Part shown: piece by piece, positions 60,589-64,000 of the stretch
How the letters are laid out: every line of letters begins with the position of its first letter
How positions within the stretch are numbered: the first letter of the stretch is position 1
Assembly (NCBI RefSeq): GCF_018860155.1
Contig: NZ_JAHKNI010000015.1
Location: 1-64,000 of the forward strand
Direction: 5' to 3'
Source of the DNA: Nocardia albiluteola
GTDB taxonomy: Bacteria > Actinomycetota > Actinomycetes > Mycobacteriales > Mycobacteriaceae
Length of the DNA stretch: 64,000 bases
Position numbers and translations under genes: made by a program
Notes under the pieces: model-generated
What the model was told of the DNA's origin: nothing
Database searches by the model: none
Seen by the model: only the letters and a program-made list of their open reading frames with translations

Positions 60589-60951
60589 ATGACCATCAGC
60601 AGGGCAACCGAACGAACCACCTCGGCTGGACATGCCGAGCGGTTGACCGAGGCGCAGGTGGGCGAGGCCGTGCAGATGCTGTCGATGCTCGCCGAGCCCA
60701 CCCGGCTGCGCCTGCTGTGGGCCCTGCGCGAGGAGGAACTCGGCGTCACCGCGCTGGCCGAGGCCGCCGGCTGCAGCCCCACCGCCGCCAGCCAGCACCT
60801 GTCTAAACTGCGCCTGGTCGGCCTCGTGCAGCAGCGCGCCGACGGTCGGGCGCGCCTGTATCGGCTCTCGGGTGGCCACGTCCTGCGGCTGCTCTCCGAG
60901 GCCCTGGCTCAGGCCGAGCACACCGTCTCGAACCTGCCGCAGCACGGCTGA
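60589..60951 (+). CDS. ArsR/SmtB-family metal-responsive repressor
   Basis: A 120-residue winged-helix repressor: MLSMLAEPTRLRLLWALREEELGVTALAEAAGCSPTAASQHLSKLR is the ArsR signature. The C-terminal helix GGHVLRLLSEALAQAEHTV contains His and Glu residues at spacings suited to an alpha-5-type nickel/cobalt/zinc site, and the tail has another His (QHG). AAGGA precedes ATG 60589. It should repress the exporter and itself until metal binds; which metal cannot be read from sequence. Confidence 0.88.
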   Translation: MTISRATERTTSAGHAERLTEAQVGEAVQMLSMLAEPTRLRLLWALREEELGVTALAEAAGCSPTAASQHLSKLRLVGLVQQRADGRARLYRLSGGHVLRLLSEALAQAEHTVSNLPQHG

Positions 60952-60986
60952 CCTCCCGCTCGAGCGGCGGAACAGGTCACGCGGGG

Positions 60987-61100
60987 TCAGTCCGCGAACA
61001 TCTGCGCGGCCATGCGCCGCGAGTTCTCGACGGCGCCGAAACCGCGCGTGAGCATGACCGCCTGGTAGTCGCCCACGGCCTCGGTCGGCGTCTTGTCGCC
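60987..61100 (-). pseudogene. C-terminal fragment of an unidentified protein
   Basis: A 38-codon minus-strand tail reading EAVGDYQAVMLTRGFGAVEN, then SRRMAAQMFAD and a stop, with good codon usage but no start. It ends at a junction with the opposite-strand fragment that follows. The family is not recognised. Confidence 0.4.
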
Positions 61101-61101
61101 C

Positions 61102-61257
61102 CGGGCGGCGCCGGGCACCCCGCTGCCCGAACAGTTGCGCCGCTATGCGCTGGAGGCGTTGCATAATCCGGACGGGATCCGCCTGCTGGCCTCGAACGGG
61201 CTCGAATACGTCCGGGATCCGGCCGCGCCGACCGAATTGTCCTCGGGCGCCGGATAA
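61102..61257 (+). pseudogene. Gene fragment resembling a TetR-type C-terminal piece
   Basis: A 50-codon plus-strand piece reading LPEQLRRYALEALHNPDG, then IRLLASNGLEYVRDP and TAA, without start or helix-turn-helix. It looks like a segment of a TetR-like regulator, but the match is weak. Together with the preceding minus-strand fragment it marks a decayed junction. Confidence 0.35.
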
Positions 61258-61405
61258 TTCGCCGACTGATGGCCGCGGCCATGGCGCCGACCACGCTGCC
61301 GCAGGTCATCGAGGGCGCGTGCGGCGCCGGCGCGGCCGGGCCGGGGATCCGAGGTCGCGGCACCCGTCGAGGCCCGGGACTGACTCGCGATCCGGCGGGG
61401 CTGAT

Positions 61406-62308
61406 CTACCTGCCGGGGCGGCGGCGCTCGATGAGGTCCAGCACCCGCCGCACGGCCTCGTCGGGTGTATCGGCGAGATGTATTGCGGCAATGCGCGTTT
61501 CGAGGTAGGGCGAGCTGTCTCGGAGGGGGACGAAGCGGATGGCCGGCATGGGCTGCTCGGCGAGCTGTTCGGGGACCAGGCTGATGCAGCTGCCCGAGGC
61601 CACGTAACTGATCAGGCCCTGGAGGTCGTCGGCGTGGCCGCGGATGCGGGGCGCGAAACCGGCCTCCTGGCAGGCGAGCGCGAGTTGTTCGGACAGGGCG
61701 GGCAGGGTCTGCGCGCCGACGCCGACGAAGCTCTCCCCGGACAGCTCGCGCAGGTGGACCGACTCGCGATGCGCGAGGCGATGCCCGCGCGGCAGCGCCG
61801 CGATCAGGCGCTCGGTGACGGCGTGGTGGACCGCGAGCCCGTCGGGATTGCGCAGCGGCGTCCGGACGAACGCCAGGTCCAGAATCCGGGTGCGCACCAG
61901 GTCGGCGAGGGTGATCGAGGAGTCCTGCCGCAGATGCAGCCACAGGCCGGGGAGCTCCTCGGCGATCCAACCGAGCACGGTGGGCAGGTATCGATAGCCC
62001 AGGCTGTTGATGAATCCGACCCGCAGCTCGCCCTCCAGCCCGGCCGCGATGCGCCGGGCCCGCTCGGTGGCCGCGGCATGCAGGTCGAGCATCTGCTGGG
62101 CGTCGCGGGCGAAGGCCTGTCCGGCGGGCGTGAGCCGGATGCCGCGCCCGGTCCGGTCCAGCAGGGTGACGCCGAGCCCCCGCTCGAGCCGCGCGATCGC
62201 CTGGCTGAGCGGCGGCTGGCTCATCGACAGCCGGTCCGCGGCCCGGCCGAAATGCTTCTCCTGGGCCAGCACCACGAACTGCTCCAACATGCGCTGCGTG
62301 AAGTCCAC
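61406..62308 (-). CDS. LysR-type transcriptional regulator
   Basis: A 300-residue LTTR. The N-terminal helix-turn-helix is LEQFVVLAQEKHFGRAADRLSMSQPPLSQAIARLERGLGVTLLDRTGRGIRLTPAG; the effector-binding domain follows. GTG 62308 begins MDFTQRMLEQF, a typical LysR start. It is divergent from the CoA-transferase operon, which it most likely activates in response to a carnitine-like or acyl-type effector. Confidence 0.88.
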   Translation of the reverse strand: MDFTQRMLEQFVVLAQEKHFGRAADRLSMSQPPLSQAIARLERGLGVTLLDRTGRGIRLTPAGQAFARDAQQMLDLHAAATERARRIAAGLEGELRVGFINSLGYRYLPTVLGWIAEELPGLWLHLRQDSSITLADLVRTRILDLAFVRTPLRNPDGLAVHHAVTERLIAALPRGHRLAHRESVHLRELSGESFVGVGAQTLPALSEQLALACQEAGFAPRIRGHADDLQGLISYVASGSCISLVPEQLAEQPMPAIRFVPLRDSSPYLETRIAAIHLADTPDEAVRRVLDLIERRRPGR

Positions 62309-62315
62309 CGCCGGA

Positions 62316-62337
62316 TTATATGGCAGAGCATATATAA
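62316..62337. promoter_or_regulatory. Candidate LysR-box between LysR and CoA-transferase genes
   Basis: TTATAT (62316-62321) mirrors ATATAA (62332-62337) in an AT-rich island of the 109-bp divergent spacer; the core also reads ATAT-N8-ATAT. LysR proteins usually bind such imperfect AT palindromes. Confidence 0.45.
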
Positions 62338-62417
62338 ACCCGGACCAAATAATATTGGACGATATCGTGTGTCGGCGGTTTCCTGGAATGGACATACTCG
62401 GTTCAAGGAGATGCGCA

Positions 62418-63620
62418 ATGCGACAACAGAATTCGGCCGGACCGCTGGCCGGGGTCCGGGTCATCGAGCTGGGCAGCGTGATCATGGCCCCGTACGCCGC
62501 CCAGCAGCTCGGCGACCTGGGGGCGGACGTCATCAAGGTGGAGCCGCCGCAGGGGGATATGACGCGCGAATATCACCCGCAGCGCCATCCGGGGATGGGC
62601 GCCTTCGCGCTGAACCTCAACCGCAACAAGCGAAGTGCCGCCATCGATCTGAAGGCTCCGCACGGCCGCGACGCGCTCCTGGCCCTGCTGCGCACCGCGG
62701 ATGTGCTGATCACCAATGTCCGGCCCCAGGCCCTCGCGCGGCTGCGGCTGAGCTATGCCGATGTCGCCCAGCACAATCCGGATCTCATCTACGCCAGCGC
62801 ACAGGGATTCCGCGCCGATTCCGCGTGGGGCACGCACGCCGCCTACGACGACATCATCCAGGGCGTCACCGGATTGGTGTCGCTGAACCAGCAGGTGACG
62901 GGCCGGCCCTACTTCCTGCCGACCGTCCTGGTGGACAAGGTGTGCGGGCTGCAGATCGCGCAGGCGGTGCTCGCGGCCCTGCATCACCGTGCCCGGGGCG
63001 GGTCCGGTCAGCACATCGAGGTGCCGATGGCCGATACGATGCTCGCGTTCAATCTGGTGGAGCATCTGTTCGGGGCGACCCTTCAGGACGAGGGCGAGCC
63101 CGGAACATTCGGCTACACAAGGATTCTCACGCCCCAGCGGACCGCGCAGCGCACCGCCGATGGGTGGATGTGCATCCTGCCGGCGACCGACGCGCACTGG
63201 AGCGCGTTCTTCGGCTTCGCCGGGCGGGGTGAGCTCGCCGCCGATCCGAGGTTCCGGACCGTGGTCGACCGGGCGGAGCACGTCGACGAACTCACCACGC
63301 TCGCAGCGGAACTGACCCCGCTGCACACCACCGCCGAATGGCAGGAATTCTGCGATTCGGTGAGCATTCCGGCCGGACCCGTCCTGGACCTGGAGGCGGC
63401 CACGGCCACCGAGTACGCCCGCGCGGGCGGGCTGCTGGTGCAGGCCGAACACCCCACCGAGGGCGCCTACCGGGTGATCGGCCAGCCGGTCCGGTATTCG
63501 GCCACTCCGCCGCCGCAGGTCCGGCACTGCCCGACCATCGGGCAGCACACTGAACAGGTCCTGCGCGAGGTCGGATTCGATCCCGCGCTACTACACCAGG
63601 AATCGAGGGCCACAGCATGA
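62418..63620 (+). CDS. CoA-transferase family III (CaiB/BaiF type)
   Basis: A 400-residue enzyme that moves CoA between carboxylic acids. Family landmarks are LAGVRVIELGSVIMAPYAAQQLGDLGADVIKVEPP and the active-site aspartate region EVPMADTMLAFNL. A thioester intermediate on Asp is known for the family. ATG 62418 has AGGAG eight bases upstream. It overlaps the enoyl-CoA hydratase gene by four bases, so they form an operon for CoA-activated acid breakdown; the substrate could be carnitine-like or an aromatic acid. Confidence 0.88.
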   Translation: MRQQNSAGPLAGVRVIELGSVIMAPYAAQQLGDLGADVIKVEPPQGDMTREYHPQRHPGMGAFALNLNRNKRSAAIDLKAPHGRDALLALLRTADVLITNVRPQALARLRLSYADVAQHNPDLIYASAQGFRADSAWGTHAAYDDIIQGVTGLVSLNQQVTGRPYFLPTVLVDKVCGLQIAQAVLAALHHRARGGSGQHIEVPMADTMLAFNLVEHLFGATLQDEGEPGTFGYTRILTPQRTAQRTADGWMCILPATDAHWSAFFGFAGRGELAADPRFRTVVDRAEHVDELTTLAAELTPLHTTAEWQEFCDSVSIPAGPVLDLEAATATEYARAGGLLVQAEHPTEGAYRVIGQPVRYSATPPPQVRHCPTIGQHTEQVLREVGFDPALLHQESRATA

Positions 63621-64000
63621 CCGCACACCAGCCGCTGACGGTCGAGTGGCGCGACAACGGCGTCGTCGTGGTGACATTCACCAATCCCGCCAAGCGCAAT
63701 CCGATGTCCGCCGAGCTCACCGCGCACTGGTCCGAGGCCATGCGCGAGCTACGCGGCGCCGCCGAGCTACGCGCGGTGGTCGTCACCGGGGCGGGACCGG
63801 CCTTCTGCTCCGGCGCGGACCTGGGCGAGCTCGGCGGTACCGCGGACGCCGACCTGATGGGCGCCCGCGCCCACCTGTCGGAGTTCTATCGCACCTGGCT
63901 CAGCATCCGAAACCTGCCGGTGCCCACCATCGCCGCGGTCAACGGGCATGCGATCGGCGCGGGCCTGGCCCTGGCGCTGGCCTGCGATCTGCGCTACGTC
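63617..64000 (+). CDS. Enoyl-CoA hydratase/isomerase, cut by the window end
   Basis: The first 128 codons of a crotonase-fold enzyme. The oxyanion-hole segments are CSGADLGELGG and AAVNGHAIGAGLALALACDLRYV, both typical. It overlaps the CoA-transferase stop (ATGA). The remaining roughly 130 residues, including most catalytic glutamates, lie beyond the window, so hydratase versus isomerase activity cannot be decided. Confidence 0.85.
   Translation, partial: MTAHQPLTVEWRDNGVVVVTFTNPAKRNPMSAELTAHWSEAMRELRGAAELRAVVVTGAGPAFCSGADLGELGGTADADLMGARAHLSEFYRTWLSIRNLPVPTIAAVNGHAIGAGLALALACDLRYV

Noticed and set aside
61145..63232. Plus-strand frame of about 695 codons opposite the LysR gene
   Set aside because: It runs antisense through a clear LysR gene and out of frame through the CoA-transferase; no coherent domain.
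1..64000. CRISPR arrays, rRNA genes, phage or transposase genes
   Set aside because: None seen; the direct repeats found are too few, too different in spacing or lack associated genes to be CRISPR or insertion sequences.

Overview
The window is about 64 kb of very GC-rich actinobacterial DNA with GTG starts, tight convergent gene ends and strong G/C bias at codon third positions. It most resembles Nocardia or a close relative in the Mycobacteriales. The evidence is a left-hand block in the mycobacterial order: uvrD2, whiB7, an ABC1/UbiB-like kinase, a ThiF/cyclodehydratase-like protein, a zincin-like protein, a PDZ-Lon-like protease, a PPA1309-type protein and a UPF0182 membrane protein. Also consistent are an rpf-type gene, a mycothiol-type maleylpyruvate isomerase-fold protein and a Rox-like flavin monooxygenase. 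I see no rRNA, CRISPR array, phage or insertion-sequence transposase.

Layout. 1-17.2 kb: the conserved block, interrupted by two accessory insertions (an SDR with a divergent TetR; a ROK repressor with a divergent carboxylesterase lipoprotein). whiB7 has a long leader with an autoregulatory-looking promoter, an upstream ORF and an intrinsic terminator. 17.2-20.7 kb: an rpf gene with a long structured leader and two CRP-like sites, the initiator tRNA, an Hrp1-like CBS protein, small hypothetical genes and a capA remnant. 20.7-33.3 kb: AraC regulator, an orphan response regulator without its phospho-acceptor, two P450s (one degenerate), MarR with a flavin monooxygenase, acyl-CoA synthetase with an MFS transporter, and a purine permease. 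33.3-39 kb: xanthine dehydrogenase genes xdhA-xdhB-xdhC divergent from that permease, with two related palindromes between them. 39-44.1 kb: SnoaL-like/TetR pair, a ketosteroid-dehydrogenase-like flavoprotein, a secreted protein, a GNAT-like protein and another TetR. 44.2-47 kb: a SAM-I (S-box) riboswitch ahead of two overlapping solute-binding lipoproteins with no permease or ATPase. 47-55.9 kb: a TRIC-type membrane protein, Entner-Doudoroff-type aldolase and kinase, two GGDEF proteins, methyltransferase, DinB-fold protein. 56.3-64 kb: sugar-type sodium symporter with its small partner, a class I methyltransferase, a His-rich NicO-type metal exporter divergent from ArsR, decayed gene fragments, and LysR divergent from a CoA-transferase/enoyl-CoA hydratase operon cut by the window end.

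How it works together. Most accessory genes come as regulator plus divergent target with a readable operator between them (MarR, TetR, ArsR, LysR, ROK), so much of the window is a series of small self-contained responses. The best candidates for new biology are the S-box-controlled orphan pair of binding proteins whose Shine-Dalgarno lies in riboswitch helix P1, the GGDEF protein with a roughly 120-residue repeat insertion inside its catalytic domain, the whiB7 attenuator with an unusually long upstream ORF, the degenerate response regulator and P450, and a possible small peptide gene beside a RiPP-like (ThiF/cyclodehydratase) protein. All family assignments come from reading motifs by eye; no searches were run.
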